A stretch of DNA of 64,000 bases from Nocardia amamiensis (GCF_015477605.1 NZ_JADLQX010000019.1:85049-149048), one strand, 5' to 3'. Shown: positions 24,380 to 33,506, numbered from the stretch's first letter. Notes: generated by a model from the letters alone, not told the origin. Numbers and translations: made by a program.

Positions 24380-25834
24380 ATGTCCAAGTTCATCGACCGT
24401 GTCGTACTGCATGTGCGTGCGGGCAAGGGGGGCCACGGTTGCGCCTCGGTGCACCGGGAGAAGTTCAAGCCGCTCGGCGGACCGGACGGCGGCAACGGCG
24501 GCAACGGCGGAGACGTGATCCTCGAGGTCGACTCCAACGTGCACACCCTGCTGGACTTCCACTTCCACCCGCACGCCAAGGCGGGCAACGGCAAGCCGGG
24601 CGAGGGCGGCAACCGGGACGGCAAGCAGGGCGCCGACCTGGTGCTGAAGGTGCCCGACGGCACCGTGGTGCTCGACGACGACGGCAAGGTGCTCGTCGAC
24701 CTGGTCGGCGCAGGCAACCGCTTCATCGTCGCCCGCGGCGGACGCGGCGGGCTCGGCAACGCCGCACTGGCCTCGAAGGCGCGCAAAGCGCCCGGTTTCG
24801 CGCTGCTCGGCGAGAACGGCGAAGAGCTCGACCTGGTACTGGAGCTGAAGTCGGTCGCCGACGTCGGGCTCGTCGGGTTTCCGTCCGCGGGCAAATCATC
24901 GCTGGTCTCGGTGCTGTCGGCGGCCAAGCCGAAGATCGCCGACTACCCGTTCACCACGCTGGTGCCCAACCTCGGTGTAGTCGCCAGCGGTGACACCACT
25001 TTCACCGTCGCGGACGTGCCCGGCCTGATCCCCGGCGCCAGCGAGGGCCGTGGCCTCGGCCTGGACTTCCTGCGGCACCTGGAGCGCTGCGCGGTGCTCG
25101 CACACGTGGTGGACTGCGCGACGCTGGAGCCGGGGCGCGACCCGGTGTCCGACGTGGACGCGCTCGAGGCCGAACTCGCCGCCTATCGACCGGCCTTGAG
25201 CGCCGACGCCGGGCTCGGCGATCTGGCCGACCGGCCGCGCGTGGTGATTCTCAACAAGATCGACGTGCCGGACGCCGCCGAGCTCGCGGAAATGGTGACC
25301 CCGGAGTTCACCGAGCGGGGGTGGCCGGTGTTCGAGATCTCCGCGGTGAGCCGGGCGGGCCTGCGCCCCTTGACGTTCGCACTCGCCGATCTGGTGCGCA
25401 CTTACCGCGAGGAGCATCCGAAGGCGGCGCCCAAGCGCCCGGTCATCCGTCCGATCGCGGTGGACGAGACCGGTTTCAGCGTGATCGCGGACCCGGAGGA
25501 GCCGGGCGGCTTCATCGTGCGCGGCACCCGGCCGGAGCGGTGGGTGCGCCAAACCCAATTCGACAACGACGAGGCCGTGGGCTACCTGGCCGACCGCCTC
25601 GCCCGCCTCGGCGTCGAGGACGAGCTGGTGCGGTTGGGTGCCGAGCCGGGAGCGCCGGTGACCATCGGCGACGTCACCTTCGACTGGGAGCCACAGATCT
25701 CGGCGGGCATCGACATGGTGCCCACCGGTCGCGGCACCGATGTCCGGTTGGAGCAGACCGACCGGGTGAGCGCGGCCGAGCGCAAGCACGCGTCCCGGGT
25801 GCGGCGCGGGTTGGTGCAAGAAGACGAGGAGTAG
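24380..25834 (+). CDS. obgE: GTPase Obg/CgtA
   Basis: A 484-residue GTPase in 50S assembly and stress control. It has the Gly-rich Obg fold at residues 1-160, the G domain with P-loop 'GFPSAGKSS' at about 166-174, 'DVPGLIPGASEGRGLGLDFLRH' (G3 and beyond) and 'NKIDVPD' (G4), and a C-terminal OCT domain from about 345 with an acidic end. ATG 24380 is favoured: AAGGAGG at 24361-24367 is 12 nt upstream, whereas the ATG at 24368 touches the ribosome site. Confidence 0.97.
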   Translation: MSKFIDRVVLHVRAGKGGHGCASVHREKFKPLGGPDGGNGGNGGDVILEVDSNVHTLLDFHFHPHAKAGNGKPGEGGNRDGKQGADLVLKVPDGTVVLDDDGKVLVDLVGAGNRFIVARGGRGGLGNAALASKARKAPGFALLGENGEELDLVLELKSVADVGLVGFPSAGKSSLVSVLSAAKPKIADYPFTTLVPNLGVVASGDTTFTVADVPGLIPGASEGRGLGLDFLRHLERCAVLAHVVDCATLEPGRDPVSDVDALEAELAAYRPALSADAGLGDLADRPRVVILNKIDVPDAAELAEMVTPEFTERGWPVFEISAVSRAGLRPLTFALADLVRTYREEHPKAAPKRPVIRPIAVDETGFSVIADPEEPGGFIVRGTRPERWVRQTQFDNDEAVGYLADRLARLGVEDELVRLGAEPGAPVTIGDVTFDWEPQISAGIDMVPTGRGTDVRLEQTDRVSAAERKHASRVRRGLVQEDEE

Positions 25835-25959
25835 GACGTGGAGGGTCGGGTCGCGGTGCGTACGCCGGGCGGCGAGTTCGACCGTTCGCGGTCAGGGCGG
25901 GTCGCGGCATCCGCCCGTACCACTGTGGATCCTATTGTGGCGCAGGGAGTTCGGTTGCG

Positions 25960-27102
25960 ATGCAGGTGACTTCGGTGACCGCCGAGACGGATTCGTCGGG
26001 CCTGAGCGAGGCTCGGCTGGCGATCGCGTCGGCGCGGCGGGTGGTGGTGAAGATCGGTTCGTCCGCACTGACCAGTCTGAAAGGCGGTCTGGACACCGCG
26101 CGGCTGGATCGGCTCGCGGACGCGGTGGAGGCCCGGATGCGCTCGGGGTCCGATGTGGTCGTGGTGTCCTCCGGCGCGATCGGCGCAGGTATCGCGCCGC
26201 TCGGGCTGACCAGTCGTCCTCGTGACCTGGCTACCAAGCAGGCGGCCGCGAGCGTCGGACAGCTGGCACTCGCCCACGCGTGGGGCACGTCGTTCGCCCG
26301 CTACGGCCGCACGGTCGGCCAGGTCCTGCTGAGCGCCGACGACTTCGCCCGCCGCGAACACCATCGCAACGCGCAGCGCACGCTGGATCGCCTGCGTTCG
26401 CTCGGCGCGATCGCCGTGGTGAACGAAAACGACACCGTCGCAACGGAAGAGATCCGTTTCGGCGACAACGACCGGCTCGCCGCGCTGGTCGCGCACCTGG
26501 TCGGCGCGGACGCGCTCGTGCTGCTGTCCGACGTGGAGGGCCTGTACGACGGCGACCCCCGCAAGGGCCCCGCCAACTTCATTCCGGAGGTCCGCAGCAG
26601 TGCCGACCTGGACGGCGTGATCGCGGGCAGCGGCGGCGCGCTCGGCACCGGCGGCATGGCGTCCAAGCTGTCCGCGGCCCGGCTCGCCGCCGACGCGGGC
26701 GTACCGGTCCTGCTGGCCGCCGCGTCCTCGGCCGCGACCGCACTCACCACCGGCACCGTGGGCACCGCGTTCGCCGCCCGCCCGGTGCGGTTGTCCGCGC
26801 GCAAGTTCTGGGTCCGGCACGCGGCCGACAGCCGCGGCGCCCTGCTGATCGACGACGGCGCGGTCCAAGCGGTGGCGCACCGGCGTCGATCCCTGCTCGC
26901 CGCCGGCATCGTCGGCGTCCGCGGCCGCTTCTACGGCGGCGACGTGGTCGACCTGGTGGCCCCCGACAACCGCATCGTGGCCCGCGGCGTCGTCGAATAC
27001 GACAGCACCGAACTGGCCGGCATGCTCGGCCGCTCCACCGACGAACTCCCCGAGACCATGCAACGCCCCGTCATCCACGCTGACGACCTGGTCAAGGTGT
27101 AA
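25960..27102 (+). CDS. proB: Glutamate 5-kinase
   Basis: A 380-residue enzyme for the first step of proline synthesis. The amino-acid kinase domain starts with 'VVVKIGSSALTSLKGGLD', and 'VNENDTVATEEIRFGDNDRLAALVA' and 'GTGGMASKLSAARLAADAGV' are family signatures. The C-terminal 100 residues form the PUA domain. The promoter is probably TATTGT at 25933-25938, with AGGGAG as ribosome site 10 nt before ATG 25960. Its pathway partner proA lies 23 kb downstream beyond the accessory region. Confidence 0.95.
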   Translation: MQVTSVTAETDSSGLSEARLAIASARRVVVKIGSSALTSLKGGLDTARLDRLADAVEARMRSGSDVVVVSSGAIGAGIAPLGLTSRPRDLATKQAAASVGQLALAHAWGTSFARYGRTVGQVLLSADDFARREHHRNAQRTLDRLRSLGAIAVVNENDTVATEEIRFGDNDRLAALVAHLVGADALVLLSDVEGLYDGDPRKGPANFIPEVRSSADLDGVIAGSGGALGTGGMASKLSAARLAADAGVPVLLAAASSAATALTTGTVGTAFAARPVRLSARKFWVRHAADSRGALLIDDGAVQAVAHRRRSLLAAGIVGVRGRFYGGDVVDLVAPDNRIVARGVVEYDSTELAGMLGRSTDELPETMQRPVIHADDLVKV

Positions 27103-27188
27103 TCCGCAGCACAACGCCGTGTGCTTGCGCGGGCTGGCGGTGGTGCCCGGTCGTCGGGTGTTTGCCTAGCCTGTGAGACATTACCCAG

Positions 27189-27194
27189 TAAGCT
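27189..27194 (+). promoter_or_regulatory. -10 box TAAGCT before the antitoxin-like gene
   Basis: TAAGCT ends 6 nt before the GTG at 27201, consistent with a leaderless transcript. Confidence 0.5.
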
Positions 27195-27200
27195 GGAGCC

Positions 27201-27509
27201 GTGACAGCGGCCCATGACTACGAGGCGGTCCACAACATGGTGGATCGGTTGTCGCCGGATCAGGTCCGACGACTGAGGCTGCTGGTGACCGAGCCCGAGC
27301 AGATCGAAACCGAGGACACCGAACTGCTGCAGGCAGTCAAGAAGGTTGCTCGCGAACTCGGCATCGCACATGACGCCGGGAAGGTCTCGGACAAATTCAT
27401 GCCTCGCCGGAGGTCGCTGGGGTTCATCGGCACGCTCGACGCCGAACCGGAGCTGGCGGAAAGATCGGGAGACTTGGTCCGTAAGGGCTTGGGCGGCGTC
27501 GAGTGCTGA
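27201..27509 (+). CDS. Antitoxin-like protein of a PIN toxin module
   Basis: A 102-residue hydrophilic protein with a helical N-terminus ('YEAVHNMVDRLSPDQVRRLRLLV') and no recognised HTH. Its role is inferred from position: a PIN-domain toxin remnant starts in the next bases, and the normal toxin start (GTG at 27503) overlaps this stop. With its toxin broken it is an orphan. Confidence 0.5.
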   Translation: MTAAHDYEAVHNMVDRLSPDQVRRLRLLVTEPEQIETEDTELLQAVKKVARELGIAHDAGKVSDKFMPRRRSLGFIGTLDAEPELAERSGDLVRKGLGGVEC

Positions 27510-27737
27510 CTCCTCGATGGCGACCTTTCATTGGAGCCGTTGACCTCAGGCGACTTACAGCGGATACACCAATTGATCCTCACCTATGCCGACCTGCCAC
27601 TTGGTGCCGTGGACGCATCGGTCATCGCTGTTGCAGAACGTCTCGGGGCGCGAGCCGTCGCAACCTTGGACGTGAAGCACTTCCTCGTCGTAAAACCGAG
27701 GCACGTACCTGCATTCGATCTGCTGCCCACGCGTTAG
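27503..27737 (+). pseudogene. VapC-like PIN toxin, 5' half deleted
   Basis: The stretch from 27510 reads in frame as the second half of a PIN protein: 'LEPLTSGDLQRIHQLI', then 'YADLPLGAVDASVIAVAERLGARAVATLDVKHF' and 'RHVPAFDLLP'. The N-terminal half of about 70 residues, including the first catalytic Asp, is missing. The original GTG (27503) is joined directly to mid-domain codons in another frame, pointing to a deletion of roughly 200 bp. A 68-codon frame from TTG 27531 remains open but cannot form a complete active site. Confidence 0.75.
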
Positions 27738-27817
27738 CGCGCACGCGCGCTGGCGGCGATCCGGACCTGCAGCGGGATGGGGTCGGCGTATTCGGTTGCC
27801 AATGACGGTGTGGTCAT
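27734..27817 (-). CDS. 27-aa small ORF with strong ribosome site
   Basis: ATG at 27817 is preceded on the minus strand by GGAGGA at ideal distance. The 27-residue peptide (ending in A-S-A-R-A-R) contains 'EYADPIPLQVRIA', which looks like the start of a larger protein, so it may be a 3'-truncated gene. No family can be assigned with confidence. Confidence 0.35.
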   Translation of the reverse strand: MTTPSLATEYADPIPLQVRIAASARAR

Positions 27818-28078
27818 CGATTCCTCCAGGTTCGGTCCGGCCAGGGGCAGGGCTTGTCCGCGGCCCGCATCGCCGCCCACGGATCGAGGATGCGACCAGG
27901 GCGTCGGAGCCGATCGCGGAGGCGCTCCGGTGTCCCGGACAGCGCGCTCACCGCGACCAACCGCGACCGCGGCCAGCGTGCATCGCGGCGACCGGGTCGG
28001 CGAACGCGCCACCGCGGGCGTAGCGACGCGCGGTTGACCGTCATGCGCCGGTGCGGTGCGGACGCGCGGTGTCGGCCG

Positions 28079-29377
28079 TCAGGACGGGACGACGCCGGGT
28101 TGGTTGGTGGTGGGTATGTGTCCTTGGTTGCCCTCCACCGGACCGGTGACGCCGGGCTGGCCGCCCGGGTCGGGCAGCTCCGCCGGGGGCCGGGCGGGGC
28201 CGGGAACCGGGGGCTGCACGGGTGGCGGGGGCGGTGGTGGCTGGGGTGGGCTCGGTGGTTGTGCGGATTCTGGGGTCTGCGGCGCCGGCGGTGGAGTTGG
28301 GGCCGGTGGTTGTGCCGGTTCCGGGATCTGTTGCGGGGGTGGTGGAGTCGGCAGCGGCGGCTGGGCCGGGGGTGCCGACGAGCTCGGCGGCTGCGTGGGC
28401 TCCGGGGGCTGCGGTGCGGGACTCGGCGGTGCCTGGGTTGTGGGCGGTGTCTGCGGCGCTGGTTCGGGTGACGGTGTCGGTGCCTGGGTTGTGGGTGGCG
28501 GCGGTGGTGCCTGGGTTGTGGGCGGTGTCTGCGGCGCTGGTTCGGGTGACGGCGGCGGTGCCTGAGTTGTAGGTGGCGCCTGCGGAGTGTGCGGCGCAGT
28601 GTCGGGTGACGGCGTCGGCGTCTGGGTAGAAGGCGGTTGCTGGGCGGGTGGCGCGGGAGGCGTCTGCTCCAGTTCCTGCTTCGGTGGCACCGGATTGTGC
28701 GACGGCGGGGTAGATTCCGGTGCGGCAGGTGCGGATTGCGTTGCGCCGTGAGGTGATTCGTCGTTCTGCGGTACCTGCTCGGGCCCTGAGTATCTCGGCG
28801 CGCTGGGCGCCCCCACCCGCGGTGGGGACGGTGTGACGGGGACGGCGGGCGGTTCGGGCAGCGCGGGCACGGCGGTACCCGCCGCGGAGTAGGCGGGCTT
28901 GTAGACCATGTTCATCGCGAGCAGTGCTTCCTGACGCAGTGCTTCCTGCGCCATCTGCGCGTCGATGACGCGGGCCGCCTCGAGGGCTTTCGCGATCGCG
29001 CCGACCGGTCCGGAATCGCCGGGGGGCACCACCGCGAGCTTCACCGCCTCGGCGGCGGCGGCGACCCCGCCGAGCCGGGCGCCGACCTGCCCCAGCACCG
29101 CCGCCAGCTCGTCGGCCGACGCGGCGAAACTGCGTGCGCTGGCCTGAGCCGCGTCGGCGGCTGCGCCTTTCCACTCCACGGAGTCCATCACGCGGTCCAC
29201 GCCGCCGCGCGTGAGCGGGAACGACGTGGTGAGGGCGCCGGCCACCTCGAGCCAGGCTTCCGAAGCGCGCAGCACCTGCGCGGCATCGATCTGCTGGGCC
29301 TTGGCGTAGATCTCCTCGTGCCGCATCGACTCGAAATGCTCCATCGAGCTGATGTAGGTGGGATCGGAGCCGCTCAT
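28079..29377 (-). CDS. PPE-like type VII secretion substrate with proline-rich tail
   Basis: A 432-residue protein. Residues 1-165 are helical with a WxG-type turn in 'DSVEWKGAAADAAQ' (about 67-80), matching the PPE/WXG-like helical fold exported by ESX systems. Residues about 180-432 are extremely rich in Pro, Gln, Thr and Ala, with a duplicated unit. No signal peptide. The start ATG overlaps the stop of the small helical protein upstream (ATGA, 29374-29377), and EspG is the first gene of the set. It is probably a secreted or surface-exposed protein; its function is unknown. Confidence 0.75.
   Translation of the reverse strand: MSGSDPTYISSMEHFESMRHEEIYAKAQQIDAAQVLRASEAWLEVAGALTTSFPLTRGGVDRVMDSVEWKGAAADAAQASARSFAASADELAAVLGQVGARLGGVAAAAEAVKLAVVPPGDSGPVGAIAKALEAARVIDAQMAQEALRQEALLAMNMVYKPAYSAAGTAVPALPEPPAVPVTPSPPRVGAPSAPRYSGPEQVPQNDESPHGATQSAPAAPESTPPSHNPVPPKQELEQTPPAPPAQQPPSTQTPTPSPDTAPHTPQAPPTTQAPPPSPEPAPQTPPTTQAPPPPPTTQAPTPSPEPAPQTPPTTQAPPSPAPQPPEPTQPPSSSAPPAQPPLPTPPPPQQIPEPAQPPAPTPPPAPQTPESAQPPSPPQPPPPPPPVQPPVPGPARPPAELPDPGGQPGVTGPVEGNQGHIPTTNQPGVVPS
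28431..28590 (-). repeat. 78-bp direct repeat in the PPE-like tail
   Basis: GCCTGGGTTGTGGGCGGTGT recurs at 28431 and 28509 with about 47 identical bases per unit. It codes, on the minus strand, for the repeated 'SPEPAPQTPPTTQAP' stretch. The array suggests recent expansion. Confidence 0.8.
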
Positions 29378-29748
29378 CGTGCGAGCCTCGGCTGGATCGC
29401 ACGCAGCGCGGCGGCGTGTGCGGCGTCGGCCTCCTCGAACAGGCCGCCGCTGATCAGGAACGCTTCCTTCATCCGGTAAGCCGCCTCGATGTAGTGGTCG
29501 AGCAGGGCCGCGGCGTCGCGCGCCTTGTGACCGAAACCGGCCTGCAACTGCTGCGCCGAGACGAAACCACCGAATCCGTCCAGTTCCGCGGCGGATTCGA
29601 GGCGCTGCTGTAGGTGGAGCAGCCGATCGGCCTGCCGGTCGTACATCTCGGCGCACTGCCGGGCCGCCGCCGGATCGAACTGAACGGTCCCGGCCTGTGC
29701 CGCCTCCTTGAATCGGGCGATATCGCTTCGGCTGGTCTCGATCGTCAT
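29374..29748 (-). CDS. Small helical ESX-type protein (EspC/WXG-like)
   Basis: A 124-residue all-helical protein ending shortly after a Y-x-x-x-E sequence ('YRMKE', residues about 91-95), the type VII secretion signal form. 'AARQCAEMYDRQADRLLHLQQRL' forms a coiled helix. It is the probable partner of the PPE-like protein encoded immediately downstream with overlapping stop/start codons, giving equal synthesis of the pair, as in PE/PPE pairs. Confidence 0.65.
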   Translation of the reverse strand: MTIETSRSDIARFKEAAQAGTVQFDPAAARQCAEMYDRQADRLLHLQQRLESAAELDGFGGFVSAQQLQAGFGHKARDAAALLDHYIEAAYRMKEAFLISGGLFEEADAAHAAALRAIQPRLAR

Positions 29749-29838
29749 CGCTCACCCCTGAGATCGGTCATCCGCCCCAGATTAACCGGAAGACGATGCC
29801 GGGTCAGCAAAGTCGTCGGCCTCGGCCGCCGACGCGGG

Positions 29839-30543
29839 CTAAACGGGAATGCGTTTCTGCAGTTGCGCGGCGATCTGCTCGGACGAGGCCGGGGTGATGC
29901 GCACCTCGTCACCCGCCTTGATCAGGTACCGCCCGTCGTTGTGCACGTCGATCCACGTGTAGTGGATCGGCGGCGGCGGAGCCGGACGATCCAGCCGCGG
30001 TTCGATTCTGATGTGCCCCTCGGCGGTGTGCGGCTCGAGCAGCAGTTTGCGGATCCGCGGAGCGGCCGATCGGCGCGCGGGCACGGTCTCTTGATCGCGC
30101 ACCGCGTCCCCGGAGGCCACGCGAGGGGGCTCCTTGCCCGGCGGCGTCTTCGGCAGCAGCGCCGCGATCCGCTGGCCCAACTTCGCGCTGTGTCCGATCG
30201 AAACCCGCACCCGGCCACCGAAATCCGGACTCGCCCCCGGTTCCTGCACCGCCAGCACGGCGCGGTCGTAGATCGCGGCGGCCAGCAGCCGCAGTTCGCT
30301 GCCCGGCCGGTGTGCGCCACCGATCGCGACGATCCTGGTGTGCGGCTCGGCGAGAATGCGCAGGCACGCCGACAGATCGGGGTCGCGGTCGTGTGGCAGC
30401 CGCTCGGCGAGGGTGATGCGCAGCTTCTCCGCCTCGGCCTCGGTGCGTGGCGTCTCCAGGATGCGCAGGGGATACGGGTGGCGATCCAGGTCGGTCTCAC
30501 GCCAGATATGGGCGAACTCGTCCGGAGTGAAGGTCCAATCCAC
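29839..30543 (-). CDS. EspG-family ESX chaperone
   Basis: A 234-residue protein beginning 'WTFTPDEFAHIWRETDLDRHPYPLRIL', the pattern that opens EspG proteins. In mycobacteria these cytosolic chaperones bind PPE-type substrates and deliver them to the ESX machinery. The C-terminal 'GRYLIKAGDEVRITPASSEQIAAQLQKRI' also fits the family. It is upstream of the putative substrate pair on the same strand. No EccB-EccE secretion core is in the window. Confidence 0.8.
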   Translation of the reverse strand: MDWTFTPDEFAHIWRETDLDRHPYPLRILETPRTEAEAEKLRITLAERLPHDRDPDLSACLRILAEPHTRIVAIGGAHRPGSELRLLAAAIYDRAVLAVQEPGASPDFGGRVRVSIGHSAKLGQRIAALLPKTPPGKEPPRVASGDAVRDQETVPARRSAAPRIRKLLLEPHTAEGHIRIEPRLDRPAPPPPIHYTWIDVHNDGRYLIKAGDEVRITPASSEQIAAQLQKRIPV

Positions 30544-31167
30544 GCCCGAATCACATCCTCACTCGAACCCGCCGGCGATGTCCGTAGCCTAGCGGTCGCA
30601 CAGCAAGACCGGAGATGTCATGTGGGCTACCGGGATTGCGAAGCGATGCCCCGTCGCATACTCGGACGCGCGATCGGACCCCTGCGCGGGTTACGTTCCG
30701 GGTACCGCAGCACCAGGCGCGGGAAAAGTATTCCAGAGGAGCGCTCTGTGCAGGTTCTTGCCGCTACACCACGGTGATCACCGGGAGCCGTATCGGCCAC
30801 GGCAGAGCGGATTTCGAGTCCTGGACCGCACCTCCGACGACGTGGGAAAACCTCGACGGCCGTCGCATCAAAAGTGATGGATCTCACATCGACAACGATG
30901 TCCGAGGCCATTCACACCGGAAAGCATGGATTCTTTTGCACCGCCGCCGCTTCGGGCTGTCGACGTGTGGCGGTCCCAGGCATCCGGGGAACCAGCGTAC
31001 CTCCGGTGACGTGTGCCGCGATTTCGCCGCGATCGCGCCGCAGCCTGTTCGCGCTGGTGTCGCGCTCGACCGGTCCGCCCGGTTCTGCTGAAATATTCGG
31101 AAAGAGCAGCGATGCGAGGGCGATGGGGCGGCCCCGCACAGCAAACCAGGATTGGCGGAGGTCTGCC
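30544..31167. other. Spacer with no convincing gene
   Basis: About 620 bp between the EspG promoter side and the small secreted protein. It is less GC-rich than its surroundings, with several short open frames on both strands, none recognisable. It may be remnant DNA or hold an unannotated RNA; I see no diagnostic structure. Confidence 0.45.
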
Positions 31168-31181
31168 GAGGAGGGATTGCG

Positions 31182-31532
31182 GTGCACACCATGATGCGGC
31201 GAGTGGGCGGGACGATCGGTCTATCGATCCTCGGGATCGGTTCGGTCTTCATCGGCGCGGGATCAGCCGGGGCGGTGCCGACCGGCTGCTATGTCGACCG
31301 CGGCGTCACCGACGCGGCCGCCCTGTGCCACAGCGGTGAGGGGTCGGCGGTCTTGGAGACCGAGTGCCTCGGTTTCCACGTGCCGCCCGGGTATTCCGGC
31401 CCGGTGTTCGGCTACTACAGCGGTTTCGAATCGCAGCAGACGAACGTCGGCAAGCCGATGCGCGCCACGTGCGTGTCGGATGGCTCCATCGGGATCGCGA
31501 CACTCGCGTTCGTCGTGCCCTCGGCGCGGTAG
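31182..31532 (+). CDS. Small secreted protein
   Basis: A 116-residue protein with a Sec signal peptide (residues 1-33: Arg-rich start, hydrophobic 'TIGLSILGIGSVFIGAGSAGA') followed by a mature domain of about 83 residues with four cysteines, probably two disulfides. GTG 31182 is chosen because GAGGAGGG (31168-31175) lies 6 nt upstream; an ATG at 31191 is in frame. No family is recognised. It is probably released or cell-wall associated. Confidence 0.7.
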   Translation: MHTMMRRVGGTIGLSILGIGSVFIGAGSAGAVPTGCYVDRGVTDAAALCHSGEGSAVLETECLGFHVPPGYSGPVFGYYSGFESQQTNVGKPMRATCVSDGSIGIATLAFVVPSAR

Positions 31533-31548
31533 CGGAGCGCTCCGGTTT

Positions 31549-32643
31549 TCAGCTCGGCCGCGCTTCCAGCACATTGTCGGGCGAGACCGTCGGCACGCAC
31601 CGGACGAGCGTGAACCCGTGGCGGGCGAGGAACTCCCGGTACTCGGCCTCGGTCCGTTCCCGGCCGCCCGCGTTGACCAGCATCTCCAGGTCGATGAACT
31701 TGCTCGGGTGCGGACCGGTGTGCTCCGGAATCACGAGTTCGATGATCAACAGCCGGGCATCGGGCTCCATAGCCGCTCGCAGTGCACCCAAGATGCGGCC
31801 GGCGTCCGGCTCGGCCCAGTCGTGCAGGATGTGTTTGAGGATGTAGGCGTCGCCGCCCTTGGGGACGCTGTCGAAGAACGATCCGCTCTCGACGGTGCAG
31901 CGTTCGGCCAAGCCGAGTTCGGCGAGGCGCGCGGGCGCGGCGTCCACCACCTCGGGGAGGTCGAACAGGATGCCCCGCGACCGCGGCGAGCGACACAGGA
32001 TTTCGGTGAGCAGTGTTCCTTCGCCACCGCCGACGTCGACGAGGGTGTCGTAGCGTCCGAAGTCGTAGGCCGCCAGCAACGGTTCCATCGCCAGGGTGCT
32101 GATACTGGTCATCGCGCGGTCGAACAGCTCGCCGAGTTCGCGATCGCGCTGCACGTGGTCGAAGAACGGCATCCCGTCCAATTCTTCGCCGACGGGCCGG
32201 CCGGTCCGTACGGCGTCGACGAGGTGCGACCAGTGGTTGCGGTGGGTGGCCGAACCGAAGAACAGCACCGCGTCGCGCAGTGACACGTCCGCGTCGCGGC
32301 GCAGTCCCCGTGCCATGGAGGTGAGCGCGTACCGGCCGTCGCGATGCTGCGTGAAGATGCCGTAGCTGATCAGCAGCCGGAGCAGGCGTCGCAGCGCGTC
32401 CTCGTCGGCGCCGACCGCCGCGGCGAGCTCCCCGCTCGATCGGGGTCCTTTCGCGAGTTCATCGGCCACTCCGAGCGCCGCGGCGGCGTGGATCGCCTGC
32501 GTGATCCATCCCGCGGCGATCAGCTCCATCAGCGCGATGTGTCCCGGCACCAGCTTGCGAAACGCCACGGCCAGCACGGTGCGGACCGATTCGACGGCCC
32601 GCACCAGACGCTGCGGAGGAATTCTGGGTCGGTCGGACGCCAC
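31549..32643 (-). CDS. SAM-dependent O-methyltransferase
   Basis: A 364-residue methyltransferase of the plant-O-MT/hydroxyneurosporene type. The N-terminal winged-helix dimerisation domain ('ALMELIAAGWITQAIHAAAALGVADEL') is followed by the Rossmann domain with motif I 'TLVDVGGGEGTLLTEIL' (residues about 203-219). 'DAYILKHILHDWAEPDAGRIL' carries the family His-Asp region. The substrate is unknown; such enzymes often tailor secondary metabolites. GTG start. Confidence 0.88.
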   Translation of the reverse strand: MASDRPRIPPQRLVRAVESVRTVLAVAFRKLVPGHIALMELIAAGWITQAIHAAAALGVADELAKGPRSSGELAAAVGADEDALRRLLRLLISYGIFTQHRDGRYALTSMARGLRRDADVSLRDAVLFFGSATHRNHWSHLVDAVRTGRPVGEELDGMPFFDHVQRDRELGELFDRAMTSISTLAMEPLLAAYDFGRYDTLVDVGGGEGTLLTEILCRSPRSRGILFDLPEVVDAAPARLAELGLAERCTVESGSFFDSVPKGGDAYILKHILHDWAEPDAGRILGALRAAMEPDARLLIIELVIPEHTGPHPSKFIDLEMLVNAGGRERTEAEYREFLARHGFTLVRCVPTVSPDNVLEARPS

Positions 32644-32729
32644 GGCGACTCCATCCGTCGAAGGTCGGCACTCTGCGCTTGCCTAGGAGGGTACGTCGCG
32701 GCGGGTGGGTACCGGCGCGGGATGCCGCC

Positions 32730-33506
32730 TCAGATCTCGGGCCGGGCTTGGCTGCGGCTGCGCTCACGGTCGGCGGCCGTGGCGAGATAGTCGCCGAGTT
32801 CGCGTCGCAGCGTGACGTCCAGCGAACGGGCGAGGGTGGCGTGCACCGAGGCGACCGCCAGCTCGCGCATCTTGTTGAGCATCGTTGTGGTGTCGGCGAT
32901 TTCGCTGCTGGTGTCCGGAAGCCAGCCGGGTCCGTGCTCGTCGATGATGTGCTGCTTGGCGGCGGTGATCATGATGTGGGTGATGTCATCGATCCGGTCG
33001 GCCACTTTGGCGTAGATCTCGATGAGCGTGCGCAGTTCGAGCCCGTACTCGTGCAGTTCGGCGAACGAGGTGAGCAGCTGGGTGTCGGTGAACACCACCG
33101 TCTCGCCCTCGAGCCGGACCAGTTGCATCTCACGCAGGCGGTCGACCAGCTCGTCGGCTTCGGCGCCGAGGATGGTGCCGATCAGCTCGCGCGGCACCTC
33201 GAAGGTCTCGTCCTTGGCCCAGGACGCGGTCACGGCGTGCTGCAGCCCGAGCACCTCGGTCAGGTCCTTGCCGGTTTCCCAGCTGGTGATGAAGTCGGCG
33301 ATGTGCGCGGTGGTGAAGCCACGCTGCAGGAGCGCGTCGATCAGGCGCAGCCGTTCCAGGTGCGAGTCGTCATAGATGCTGGCGCGCCCGTCCTTGCCGA
33401 CCGGCGGCGGCAGCAACCCACGTTCCTGGTAGGCGCGGACATTGCGGGTGGTGGTGCCCGCGGCGCGCGCGAGATCGTCGATCCGGTACTCCGGCGTCGA
33501 CCTCAC
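32730..33506 (-). CDS. MerR family regulator
   Basis: A 258-residue regulator. MerR HTH at residues 7-75: 'YRIDDLARAAGTTTRNVRAYQERGLLPPP' and 'RLRLIDALLQRGFTTAHIADFI'. It has a long effector domain without the Cys clusters of metal sensors, so it is probably an organic-ligand sensor. It starts 94 bp after the monooxygenase stop on the same strand, and may be the last gene of the operon beginning at 37927 and its regulator. Confidence 0.85.
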   Translation of the reverse strand: MRSTPEYRIDDLARAAGTTTRNVRAYQERGLLPPPVGKDGRASIYDDSHLERLRLIDALLQRGFTTAHIADFITSWETGKDLTEVLGLQHAVTASWAKDETFEVPRELIGTILGAEADELVDRLREMQLVRLEGETVVFTDTQLLTSFAELHEYGLELRTLIEIYAKVADRIDDITHIMITAAKQHIIDEHGPGWLPDTSSEIADTTTMLNKMRELAVASVHATLARSLDVTLRRELGDYLATAADRERSRSQARPEI

